Below are positions 19,448 through 27,291 of a stretch of DNA of 45,420 nucleotides, piece after piece. A program made the translations under genes and the position numbers. The DNA is from Pseudomonadota bacterium. GTDB lineage: Bacteria; Desulfobacterota; Desulfobulbia; Desulfobulbales; Desulfocapsaceae. The notes under the pieces were generated by a model. It searched no databases, had not been told where the DNA came from, and saw only the letters and a list, made by a program, of their open reading frames with translations. The stretch covers positions 1 to 45,420 of the forward strand of contig JAHJKP010000030.1 in assembly GCA_018821985.1 (NCBI GenBank), given 5' to 3'. Position 1 is the first letter of the stretch. Each line of letters opens with the position of its first letter.

Positions 19448-22297
19448 ATGGATATTAAAGCAATAAACCTGGCCAGGGCCAAGATGTATCACTTTCTCTC
19501 AGCCATGTATCGAGATGAGATCCCCCTCCATCTGATAGAACAGATGAAGAACCGTGATTTCTCAGATCGGATCGATGCACTGCAAGAAGTCTGCACCATA
19601 CAGGATTTTTGTTCCGGCCTGACCAAGATGACCTCAGGTCTCCAATCAGGAACACCGCAAGATGTCTTCAGTGAACTGCGCTACGAATATGCCGACCTTT
19701 TCTTGAACGCCGGCAACAATCCGGCCTTTCCTTATGAATCCTGCTACGCCACTCGGGAACCACTGGTCATGCAGGAACCGGTTGTCGCCATGCGCGCCGC
19801 CCTGAATGCAGCCGGAGTCCACAAAAATCCCGATTATTTTGATCTTGATGACCATATCGCCGTCGAACTTGAATTTATGCGCTATCTGGCGGAACGCGCA
19901 GCCTATAACGATGAGGACCAGGAAAAGCAGTTCACTTTTCTCCGCAACCACCTCATGAGCTGGACCGTGGAGTTCTGCGCGGTACTGGCTTCCGCCGCCA
20001 GGAGTGATTTCTACCGCGGTCTCTCTGAGTTGACCATGAGCTATCTCTTCAACGAACGGATGTTCTCTTTCTCCATGCTTGCGGACCAGGTCACCAGCCA
20101 TGCCTATATCACCATCCTCGAACAGATGGCAGCGGCTGTCGCCACTCTCGATCTGGGTGAGGAGTACACCACCATTGCTGAAGGGGCTGAGGCACCGGAG
20201 AAAATGCGCAGCGTCAATACCCATTGTTATATCTGTCTGGGGCTCTGTGGCCAGGAGGTCAAGGTCAAAGACAATATTATCACCGGCTGCAAGGGTCTGG
20301 CCGGCGATCCCAAGGGCGGCGGTCGCCTCTGTGTCAAGGGAGCCAACGCCCACAACAACACCTACAGCGCCTATCGCCTCAAAACCCCGCTGATCAAAGA
20401 GAATGGCCGCTTCCGGAAAGCAAGCTGGGATGAAGCCATGGAGCGGATGGTGGAGAATCTGAAAAAAATTGATCCAGTACAGCTCGGTTTTCATCAAGGC
20501 AATGACTTTAACATGTGGTGCCATGATGCGGTGATGGCAGCCTACGGCACTCCTAATAAAGTAAGCCATCGCCAGATGTGCGACAATCCTGCCCGTATGG
20601 CCAATGAGAAAAACTTCAGCGAGAAACGGCCTTGGATTGACTATGCCAACTCTCAGTTCATCCTGCTCTTTGGTATCAACGAATTGGCCACCTCTGCCGG
20701 ACAGCGCAAGGTCACCCTGCTCAAACAGGCGGTCAAGAATGGCGCCAAGCTGGTGGTGGTTGACCCGCGCCGCTGCGAGACCGCAGGGATCGCCACTGAA
20801 TGGATCGCCATTAAACCGGGCACTGATGGTGCCATGGCCATGGGCATGTGTCACACAATAGTCAAAGAAAAATTGTACAATGAAGAATTTGTCGAAAAAT
20901 GGACCTATGGCTTTGACGCCTTTCAGAAACGACTGCTGGGAGAAGAGGATGGCATAGAGCGCACTCCCGAATGGGCAGCAGAGATCTGCGGGGTTTCTGC
21001 CGAAACTATACGACGACTTGCTCATGAATTTGCCGCCGCCGCCCCTGCCGCCGGAGCCAACTCATGGACCGGGGTTTCCCAGGGAGCCAACACCTTACAC
21101 GCCGTCCAGGCCCTCATCGCCCTGAACGCACTGATGGGCTGTTTTGACGCCCCTGGTGGCCCGGCGCTGGTCAGTAAATTCAAACTGGCCTCGCCTTGGG
21201 GAGAGGATCAACCCAAACCCCCGAACAATGCTGCCAAGGTCAAACTGGACAAAGGCCATCTCTGGAGCGGTTGGATCCCCGGCTATTTTGAAAAGGATGT
21301 GGATGCGGGCAAACTCAAGGCCATGGTCTGTTATTTTGGCAATCCGGTCATGTCCTGCGGCAATGAACCCTCAATCAAGCGGGCCATTGAAAAACTGGAA
21401 TTCTCCTGCTCCATTGACTGTTTCATGTCCAACACCACCGAACTCTGTGATGTGGTGCTACCTGACTGCACCTTTCTAGAACAGAGCCGCGTGGTCTCCG
21501 ACTGGATGTATGAAGCGTTCCTCTCCATGGGGCAAAAGGCGATCAATCCCATGTACCAGGCAAGATCTATCGTCTCCATCTTTTCGGAACTCGCCAGGCG
21601 CCTCGGTTTTGGTGAATATTTCCCCTGGAAGAGCGAAGAAGAGTACATGGAAAATCAGATGCGCAACCAGGCGATCAGCCTCGAGGAACTGCGCAAGACT
21701 GGCTATTATATCACCAATAAACAGGAATTTTATAAGTACAAGACTTGGGGCTCAATGAATCCACCAGCCGGATATGGTGCGTCCGGTAACACTAAAACCG
21801 GCAAGTACAATTTCATGAACCCCCTGGCTGAAGAAAACGGGGTTGACGGCTTACCCGATTACAAAGATCCCTGGGCAGACTGGCCGGAACTCCAGCCAGA
21901 TGAGGCCTTTCCCATGATCACTGGATATTTCCGGGTACTGGAACATGAACATACCAGCACCTTCTGGAATGTAGCCCTGATGAAACAATGCGGTAGCAAC
22001 CCGGTCTGGATCAACTTTGTGGATGCTAAAGACTTGGGCATTACCAGCGGCGATGATGTAGTGATTACCTCGCCTTGGGGCGAAGTCAAGGCCAAGGCCG
22101 TTGTCACCTGGGATATCCGCCAGGGAGTTCTGGGTGCCGCTGGTGGCTTTGGCCATAAATACGGTCTGGAAGGTGACCCTAAATACCCGCAGTTCAAGGG
22201 TTTCAACACCAACGTCCTGATGCCTCCCAACGTGGCCTGTAAATGGACAGGAACACCGCCGTTGAAGTATATCAAGACCAATATCAGGAAGGCCTGA
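19448..22297 (+). CDS. TorD-like chaperone fused to a molybdopterin (bis-MGD) oxidoreductase
   Basis: This 949-residue protein has a TorD-family chaperone at residues 1-230 (YADLFLNAGN, PYESCY, DDHIAVELEFM). A complete molybdopterin oxidoreductase of the DMSO-reductase superfamily follows (about 255-949). The oxidoreductase begins with a [4Fe-4S] motif (Cys260, Cys263, Cys267, Cys295) and has a likely Mo-ligand Cys378 in SHRQMCDN. A C-terminal molybdopterin-dinucleotide-binding domain (GDDVVITSPWGEVKAKA) completes it. TorD proteins normally act in trans on Tat-exported enzymes. Here the chaperone is in cis and no Tat signal exists, so the enzyme is probably cytoplasmic. No FeS-electron-transfer or membrane-anchor subunit follows. 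GGAGGA lies about 9 bases before the ATG. The position of the Cys ligand suggests a polysulfide/thiosulfate-reductase or formate-dehydrogenase-like clade. The substrate is unknown. Confidence 0.9.
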   Translation: MDIKAINLARAKMYHFLSAMYRDEIPLHLIEQMKNRDFSDRIDALQEVCTIQDFCSGLTKMTSGLQSGTPQDVFSELRYEYADLFLNAGNNPAFPYESCYATREPLVMQEPVVAMRAALNAAGVHKNPDYFDLDDHIAVELEFMRYLAERAAYNDEDQEKQFTFLRNHLMSWTVEFCAVLASAARSDFYRGLSELTMSYLFNERMFSFSMLADQVTSHAYITILEQMAAAVATLDLGEEYTTIAEGAEAPEKMRSVNTHCYICLGLCGQEVKVKDNIITGCKGLAGDPKGGGRLCVKGANAHNNTYSAYRLKTPLIKENGRFRKASWDEAMERMVENLKKIDPVQLGFHQGNDFNMWCHDAVMAAYGTPNKVSHRQMCDNPARMANEKNFSEKRPWIDYANSQFILLFGINELATSAGQRKVTLLKQAVKNGAKLVVVDPRRCETAGIATEWIAIKPGTDGAMAMGMCHTIVKEKLYNEEFVEKWTYGFDAFQKRLLGEEDGIERTPEWAAEICGVSAETIRRLAHEFAAAAPAAGANSWTGVSQGANTLHAVQALIALNALMGCFDAPGGPALVSKFKLASPWGEDQPKPPNNAAKVKLDKGHLWSGWIPGYFEKDVDAGKLKAMVCYFGNPVMSCGNEPSIKRAIEKLEFSCSIDCFMSNTTELCDVVLPDCTFLEQSRVVSDWMYEAFLSMGQKAINPMYQARSIVSIFSELARRLGFGEYFPWKSEEEYMENQMRNQAISLEELRKTGYYITNKQEFYKYKTWGSMNPPAGYGASGNTKTGKYNFMNPLAEENGVDGLPDYKDPWADWPELQPDEAFPMITGYFRVLEHEHTSTFWNVALMKQCGSNPVWINFVDAKDLGITSGDDVVITSPWGEVKAKAVVTWDIRQGVLGAAGGFGHKYGLEGDPKYPQFKGFNTNVLMPPNVACKWTGTPPLKYIKTNIRKA

Positions 22298-22302
22298 TAA
22301 AA

Positions 22303-22336
22303 AAAGCGGCAGGAAAATGATTTTTCCTGCCGCTTT
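22303..22336 (+). terminator. Hairpin terminator after the molybdoenzyme gene
   Basis: A perfect stem, GCGGCAGGAAAA (22306-22317) with TTTTCCTGCCGC (22322-22333), has a 4-base loop and is flanked by AAA and TTT. It begins 6 bases after the stop at 22297. The U-tract on the plus strand is short (3 T), so it may be leaky into the GAF-domain gene at 22362. The A-run at 22299-22305 would make it stronger for minus-strand transcripts. Confidence 0.65.
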
Positions 22337-22361
22337 CCACCTTTAGAATTAGATTCATCAC

Positions 22362-24035
22362 ATGGAACAGATTAACGAACTGAAATTTCTCAAGGTCTTT
22401 CAGAAGGTGACCAAACTGATCAGCATGGTGCTCGATCACCAACAGGTGATGGATACCATTGTCAGGGAATTGCCCGGTCTACTGGATATAGACGCGGCCA
22501 CCATCCGCCTGCTTGATCCCTCGACCAACACCTTTGTCATGGGCGCAGCCCACGGCCTGTCCATGGAATATCTCTCCCGCACCAATATTGATACCGCCGA
22601 GACTATGGCGTTGATCAACTCGGGATATCCGGTGGCCAAAACCGATGTTGACCAGGATACCAATTTCAGTGATCAAGCGTTGGTCAGCCAAGAGGGAATC
22701 AAGAGTGTGCTCACCCTGCCCATCCTTTTTCAGGATTCGGTCATCGGTATCCTGCGCCTGCTGACCCGACACAACCGGACATTCACCTCGGAGGAGATCT
22801 CCTTTTCCATGGCCTTGGCCGAGCAGGTCGGCATTGCCATTTCAACTGGCCGCATGTTCACGGAAATGGGAAATCAGATTGATTTCATGAAAGAGGTGCA
22901 GGAGATCTCGACTCTTGTCAACTCCACCCTGGATCTTAATTCGGTATTAAATATCATTGTGGAACGGCTGCCCCGTAGCATGGGTTGCCAGGCCTGCACC
23001 ATCCGCCTGTTACGTCCCGAGACCAATCATCTGGAACTGGCAGCCTCCCATGGGATCTCTGAGGAATATCTGCAGCGGGGAGAGGTGGAAAGAGAAAAGA
23101 ATATCACCCTTGCCCTCAGCGGAGAACCGGTCTCAATCTATGATGTGAGCCGGGATGAACGGGTGATGTACAAAGACAATATGAAGAAAGAGGGGATAAA
23201 ATCGTTGTTGGCTGTTCCTCTCAAGGTTAAAGGTGAAGTTATCGGTATCATCCGCATCCTCTCTGATAGTCACCATTGTTTTACCAGCAGCGAAATCAAT
23301 TTTGCGGTCACCATCGCCGAAATCGGGGGGACCGCCATCCAGAACGCCAGAACATATCAGAAGATAACCCTGCTCTTTAATCAGGTGGAAGAAAGTGAAC
23401 GTTTTGTCGCCAACATCCTCAACTGCATCCGCCCACAACTGCTGGTGGTAGACAAAGACCTCCATCTGGTCCTGGCCAATCGGGTCTTTCTTGCCGCCAT
23501 GGACAAGGAGGAAAATGAACTTCTGGGTGCTGACTATCACAGTCTGTGGCAGGATCAGGCTTGCCCTGCTAAAACGTGTCCGGTGGAACAGGTGCTGGCA
23601 ACGGGTCAGACCGCAAGCCATGAACACCAACTGATCAAGAATGATGGCCCGCACTGGGTTGAACGGACAGCCTCACCCATGCTTAATGACGGAGGAGAGA
23701 TTGAATATGTGATCGAAGTTATCCGTGATATCACCGCCAAACGGCAACTGGAGCAGGAACATCTGGAACGCGTCAAACTGCAGGGGGTCGTGGAACTGGC
23801 CGGCACTGTCGCCCATGAAATCAATTCGCCCCTCTTTGCCGCACTCGGAACGGCGCAGCTGCTTGAAGAGGAAATGGAATCTGATGAACTGAAAAAAGAC
23901 GTTCAGACCATTATCAGAAATCTTAAAACTATTGGCGAACTGACCAGGAAGATGACAACCATGACTGGTTTTGAAAGCCGCGACTATGTTGGTGAGACGA
24001 AAATCGTTGCCTTCACTAGCAATAAAGAGAGCTGA
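22362..24035 (+). CDS. GAF-GAF-PAS-HisKA sensor protein lacking the kinase ATPase domain
   Basis: This 557-residue soluble protein has GAF1 (about 25-165), GAF2 (about 190-330), PAS (about 345-460, with a Cys pair CPAKTCP at 401-407) and a HisKA dimerisation/phosphotransfer domain with His485 in GTVAHEINSPLF. It stops about 70 residues later with no N, G1 or G2 box, so it cannot bind ATP as a histidine kinase. The frame ends normally and no HATPase_c sequence is visible downstream in any frame, so this looks like its native size rather than a frameshift. It may be a His phosphotransfer or decoy partner of the kinases at 17303 or 29766, or a sensor that inhibits them. The Cys pair might bind metal or sense redox. 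Confidence 0.88.
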   Translation: MEQINELKFLKVFQKVTKLISMVLDHQQVMDTIVRELPGLLDIDAATIRLLDPSTNTFVMGAAHGLSMEYLSRTNIDTAETMALINSGYPVAKTDVDQDTNFSDQALVSQEGIKSVLTLPILFQDSVIGILRLLTRHNRTFTSEEISFSMALAEQVGIAISTGRMFTEMGNQIDFMKEVQEISTLVNSTLDLNSVLNIIVERLPRSMGCQACTIRLLRPETNHLELAASHGISEEYLQRGEVEREKNITLALSGEPVSIYDVSRDERVMYKDNMKKEGIKSLLAVPLKVKGEVIGIIRILSDSHHCFTSSEINFAVTIAEIGGTAIQNARTYQKITLLFNQVEESERFVANILNCIRPQLLVVDKDLHLVLANRVFLAAMDKEENELLGADYHSLWQDQACPAKTCPVEQVLATGQTASHEHQLIKNDGPHWVERTASPMLNDGGEIEYVIEVIRDITAKRQLEQEHLERVKLQGVVELAGTVAHEINSPLFAALGTAQLLEEEMESDELKKDVQTIIRNLKTIGELTRKMTTMTGFESRDYVGETKIVAFTSNKES

Positions 24036-24161
24036 ATTCAGGCTGTAAATGGATCATAAAAAGCCCCAAAGAGATGCAGGAAGAGGTCCGTCCGGAAAGA
24101 GGCCTCGACAGGCCACCATTCAGGGAAAACAACAGGAAACTTGCAATCATTTATCATTTTC

Positions 24162-24187
24162 CTTTCGCGGTGAGCCTGTCGAACCAC
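24162..24187. repeat. REP-like intergenic repeat unit
   Basis: The sequence around GGTGAGCCTGTCGAACC, preceded by TTCGC, resembles REP units of the type GTTCGACAGGCTCACC found dispersed in genomes with RAYT transposases. It lies between the convergent GAF-domain gene and the small minus-strand genes. A RAYT remnant occurs at 3124. Only one copy is evident in the window; recognition is from memory of the motif. Confidence 0.4.
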
Positions 24188-24231
24188 AATAACAACCTTT
24201 GCAACCGCCTCTCTGGTTACAACCAAGGGTA

Positions 24232-24399
24232 TCAGACTCTCAAGTCGGGTCGAGTTCTTTCCTGTTTTTCCGACCGTTTCTCCTTTTTGTTGCTTTGCTC
24301 GAGAATGTCCCGGGCGGTTTCTGCCTCGCCCGCCTCGGCAAAAGTGACAGCCATCATCCATTTATCCCACTTATTGAGACATGCTTTATCATTTGACAT
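24232..24399 (-). CDS. Small conserved-looking protein with TFAEAGE.ETAR motif, paralogue 2
   Basis: This 55-residue protein starts at ATG 24399 with an excellent ribosome binding site (AAGGAGG, 8 bases upstream). The centre reads MAVTFAEAGEAETARDILEQ, followed by a Lys/Arg/Glu-rich tail. The gene at 24461 encodes a clear paralogue aligned over about 30 residues without gaps (LNK..M.A.TFAEAG..ETA...LEQ.N). The predicted form is an amphipathic helix pair like half a TPR. I do not know a function. The pair lies downstream of a good sigma-54 promoter, between a sensor gene and the receiver-Lon gene, which suggests a regulated adaptor or small regulatory protein. A longer frame through this region (start 24570) is an out-of-frame read of paralogue 1 and is not real. 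Confidence 0.75.
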   Translation of the reverse strand: MSNDKACLNKWDKWMMAVTFAEAGEAETARDILEQSNKKEKRSEKQERTRPDLRV

Positions 24400-24460
24400 A
24401 ATCTGTTCCTCCTTGTGAACATCGTTGTTTTGAAAAATGGGTCTATTTTTTCTTTCTTCC

Positions 24461-24625
24461 CTACAGTTCCATTGCCTTTCGTTTCTCAACTCTCGTGTCC
24501 AGCCGATGACACCGGGTGTTGGCCTGTTCCAGCACACCCTTGGCTGTTTCATGGTCGCCAGCCTCGGCAAAGGTTATTGCCGTCATGATTTTGTTGAGAT
24601 ACGTCTGTTTCGTCTTGGTCTCCAT
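24461..24625 (-). CDS. Small conserved-looking protein with TFAEAGD.ETAK motif, paralogue 1
   Basis: This 54-residue protein runs from ATG 24625 to TAG at 24461-24463 and starts METKTKQTYLNKIMTAITFA. The ribosome binding site AGGAGGA lies about 8 bases upstream. It matches the next gene on the strand (24232-24399) at LNK, the TFAEAG core, ETA and LEQ.N. The match in two separate, well-initiated short frames is strong evidence that both are real. The gene is first behind the sigma-54 promoter at 24686-24701, with a leader of about 50 bases. Composition is Lys/Glu/Arg-rich, soluble, with no signal peptide or Cys cluster. Function unknown. Confidence 0.75.
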   Translation of the reverse strand: METKTKQTYLNKIMTAITFAEAGDHETAKGVLEQANTRCHRLDTRVEKRKAMEL

Positions 24626-24685
24626 TTTTATTCCTCCTCTCAGCTCTTTTTATTCTGATTCATTTCACCCTGTCGCCTTTATTTA

Positions 24686-24701
24686 AGCAAGATATATGCC
24701 A
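24686..24701 (-). promoter_or_regulatory. Sigma-54 promoter for the two small paralogues
   Basis: On the minus strand TGGCAT-ATAT-CTTGCT has GG and GC separated by exactly 10 bases and both half-sites close to consensus (TGGCAC, TTGCT). The transcription start would lie near 24675, about 50 bases before ATG 24625. This is the best -24/-12 match in the window. Confidence 0.65.
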
Positions 24702-24752
24702 GAAAAAATACACACGGCCATCTTATCTGATTTATTAGTTAATCCGGTCCAC

Positions 24753-24768
24753 TGGCATCTTTCTGGCA
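24753..24768 (+). promoter_or_regulatory. Candidate divergent sigma-54 promoter facing the receiver-Lon gene
   Basis: TGGCAT and TGGCA are placed so that GG (24754-24755) and GC (24766-24767) are 10 bases apart. The -12 element has G instead of the first or second T. The leader to ATG 25051 would be about 270 bases, so this is less certain than the minus-strand promoter next to it. Confidence 0.35.
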
Positions 24769-25050
24769 ACATGTCAGGAAATGGGAATGTGAAACGCTAC
24801 GCCTTTATTTTAAATTTATATCCTACAATAACAACATGTTAAAAAGTGTTGCGTTTATCTGTTACAGATGTTGCAATTTGCATCATTTTTGTCAATTTTT
24901 AAAATTTTTTGGCTTTTCTGAAAAAGTAAGGTAGATCAGAGCGAAGAACCTATTCGGAAGGAGTAAGTGACAGTCGGCTTGATGTCGGCTGCACACCGGC
25001 ATGCGCCGCATAATCACTTTGCAGGAGCAGACAGATACCGCGAGGATGCA
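24769..25050. promoter_or_regulatory. Regulatory region before the receiver-Lon gene, with repeated and palindromic motifs
   Basis: This AT-rich stretch has no gene. It contains AACATGT at 24768-24774, AACATGTTAA at 24833-24842 (the same 10-mer as at 16698), and the dyad ATCTG-TTA-CAGAT (24857-24869) flanked by two TGTTGC-type copies. These are plausible enhancer sites for sigma-54 activators serving the divergent promoters. GGAAGGAG at 24956-24963 lies just before a GTG at 24967 that is in frame with the Lon gene, an alternative start. Confidence 0.4.
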
Positions 25051-27063
25051 ATGGGAATATTTTCGAAATGGCATGACCCTGAACACGATGATGATACTGT
25101 CTCCTCTGACATGGAAAAACTGCACGACACAGTGCTGCGCGCCAATATGCCACCCCGGATTGAAAAGGCGGCATTACGGGAAATTGAAAAACTTGTAAAG
25201 ACCAACACCTCGGCCACCGAATACACGATCGGCAGTAATTATATCGAATATCTTGCAAGCCTGCCGTGGAATACCTTCACCGAGGATAATCTTGACATTG
25301 ACCGCGCCCAGAAGATTCTCGATGAGGATCATTATGGATTGCATGATATAAAGGAACGTATCCTGGAATACCTGGCCGTCCGTATCCTCAAATTATCATG
25401 CCGCCACAATGTACTTCTGGCCGATGATGATGAAACAGCACGAAGCAATCTGGAGCATGTTCTCTCACGGGAGGGCTATATTGTTTCCTGCGCTGCCGGA
25501 GGTGATGAGGCGATCTCCCTTCTGGAGAAAAAACGTTTCGATCTCGTGGTGACGGATCTGAAGATGAAAGGTGCCGATGGGTTGGAGGTACTGGAAAAAG
25601 CCAAGGCCATGGATCCTTCCACCGAGGTTATCATTGTCACCGGCTATGCCACTACCCCGACCGCAGTCGAGGCCATGCAGAAGGGCTCCTTCCATTTTCT
25701 TGCCAAGCCCTTGCAGCTTGATGAGCTCCGTGAAACGAGCAAAAAGGCCCTGGCAAAAAAGAAAACAGAGCTGAGCGCAAAGGGGCCGATTCTCTGTTTT
25801 GTCGGCCCTCCGGGAACAGGGAAGACATCCCTGCAGCGATCCATTGCCAGGTGCCTGGGCCGGAAGTTCATCCGCATATCCCTGGCGGGGATGAAAGATG
25901 AGGCGGAGATTCGCGGCCATCGACGCAGCTATGTCGGAGCCCTGCCCGGCCGCATTATCCAGGAGATCCGCCGGGCCGGATCCCGTAATCCTCTGGTCAT
26001 GCTCGACGAGATAGACAAAATCGGACAGGATTTCAAGGGGGATCCGGCATCCGCCCTGCTCGAGGTACTCGACCATACCCAGAACAGCCACTTCATCGAC
26101 AATTACCTTGACCTGCCCTTTGACCTGTCACGGGTCATGTTCATTGCCACTGCCAATACCATTGACCCGATTCCCCCGGCGCTCCTTGACCGGCTGGAGC
26201 TTCTCCATCTCTCCGGCTATACTGAGGAGGAAAAAGAAAAGATCGCCTTCGACTATCTGATCCCGCGTCAGATTGAGGAGGCGGGTCTGTCCGGGCATTC
26301 ACTGACATTCACCCCGGAAGCGGTGCGGAAGATCGTTCGTGAGTATACGCGGGAAGCAGGATTAAGAAATATTCAACGGCAGCTTGCTGCTGTCTGCCGT
26401 AAGCTGGCGAGGGAGATCGTGCTCCACGATCAAGAAATAAAAAAGATAGAGATTACCGGGGAACTGGTTGAAAAATACCTTGGTCCGCGCCGCTATTTCT
26501 TTGAACTTGCAGATGATACCGAAAGAATTGGTGTCGCCACCGGCTTGGCCTTGACCGAGGCTGGAGGACAGATCCTTTTCATCGAGGCAACAATCATGAA
26601 AGGGAAAGAGACCCTAATCCTCACCGGCTCACTGGGGGAGGTGATGAAGGAGTCTGCCCAGGCGGCATTGAGTTATATCCGTAGCAACGCCGCCTTATTC
26701 CATATCAACGATGATTTTTTTGATGGCCATGACATTCACATTCATATTCCTGCAGGCGCGGTCCCCAAGGATGGTCCTTCCGCAGGCCTTACCATTGCCA
26801 TAGCCCTGCTTTCACTGCTGACCAGAAGGCCTGTGCGCAGAGATGTTGCCTTGACGGGTGAACTGACTTTGAGCGGCCGGGTGCTGCCGGTGAGCGGGAT
26901 ACGCGATAAAATCCTTGCCGCCCGCCGGGCAGGCGTGAAAACCGTCATCCTTCCCCTGTTGAACACGGCCGATTTGAAGGAGATTCCGGAAGAGATCTTA
27001 CAGGACATGAAGGTTGTGACCACGAACAACATCAGCAAGGTCATTGATCTGGCATTACGCTGA
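25051..27063 (+). CDS. Lon-type AAA+ protease with internal response-regulator receiver domain, lacking the N substrate domain
   Basis: This 670-residue protein has a short helical segment homologous to the Lon linker just before the ATPase (about 30-112; NYIEYLASLPWNTFTEDN, YGLHDIKERILEYLAVR). An inserted, complete receiver (about 118-235) follows, with acidic residues in ADDDE, phospho-acceptor Asp169 (VVTDLKMKGADG), Thr197 (VTGYA) and Lys219 (AKPL). After that come the Lon AAA+ module (Walker A GPPGTGKT, 252-259; VMLDEIDKI) and S16 protease with Ser577 (DGPSAG) and Lys620 (GIRDKILAA). All catalytic residues are kept. The receiver sits exactly where canonical Lon at 7847 has the short AVRKLNTTTKGPILCF connection. 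The N-terminal substrate domain is absent. ATG 25051 is preferred (GAGG 5 bases upstream); GTG 24967 would add 28 residues. Phosphorylation probably gates the ATPase, which makes it a two-component-controlled protease. Confidence 0.93.
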   Translation: MGIFSKWHDPEHDDDTVSSDMEKLHDTVLRANMPPRIEKAALREIEKLVKTNTSATEYTIGSNYIEYLASLPWNTFTEDNLDIDRAQKILDEDHYGLHDIKERILEYLAVRILKLSCRHNVLLADDDETARSNLEHVLSREGYIVSCAAGGDEAISLLEKKRFDLVVTDLKMKGADGLEVLEKAKAMDPSTEVIIVTGYATTPTAVEAMQKGSFHFLAKPLQLDELRETSKKALAKKKTELSAKGPILCFVGPPGTGKTSLQRSIARCLGRKFIRISLAGMKDEAEIRGHRRSYVGALPGRIIQEIRRAGSRNPLVMLDEIDKIGQDFKGDPASALLEVLDHTQNSHFIDNYLDLPFDLSRVMFIATANTIDPIPPALLDRLELLHLSGYTEEEKEKIAFDYLIPRQIEEAGLSGHSLTFTPEAVRKIVREYTREAGLRNIQRQLAAVCRKLAREIVLHDQEIKKIEITGELVEKYLGPRRYFFELADDTERIGVATGLALTEAGGQILFIEATIMKGKETLILTGSLGEVMKESAQAALSYIRSNAALFHINDDFFDGHDIHIHIPAGAVPKDGPSAGLTIAIALLSLLTRRPVRRDVALTGELTLSGRVLPVSGIRDKILAARRAGVKTVILPLLNTADLKEIPEEILQDMKVVTTNNISKVIDLALR

Positions 27064-27164
27064 GGATGGCATTTATACCGGCAGCATCCATCTCCATGCC
27101 CTCCGGGCACGCGCATGGGTTTTCCCCAGCAGATCCTTATCCCTGAAATTATCGTTTGCAAGTC

Positions 27165-27180
27165 AGGCAAGGATCGTGCT
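27165..27180 (+). promoter_or_regulatory. Weak candidate sigma-54 promoter before the NtrC-like gene
   Basis: AGGCAAGGATCGTGCT has GG (27166-27167) and GC (27178-27179) 10 bases apart, with three departures from consensus. It lies about 110 bases before ATG 27292. It may be fortuitous. Confidence 0.3.
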
Positions 27181-27291
27181 AATGTGGACAACATAATTCT
27201 GTGGTGCAGTGCTCTTTTGTCTCGGCAAAACGGCTTCACCCCCTCTCTCCTTTCTCTCTTCTTCACAGCCATTACGGGAGTTTTTTTCATA

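Noticed and set aside
19646-21025. 459-codon minus-strand frame opposite the TorD-molybdoenzyme
   Set aside because: It is antisense to a well-supported TorD/molybdopterin sequence and has no recognisable motif.
24400-24570. N-terminal extension of the small minus-strand protein to 24570
   Set aside because: It reads the upstream paralogue gene (24461-24625) in the wrong frame; the ATG at 24399 has a strong ribosome binding site.
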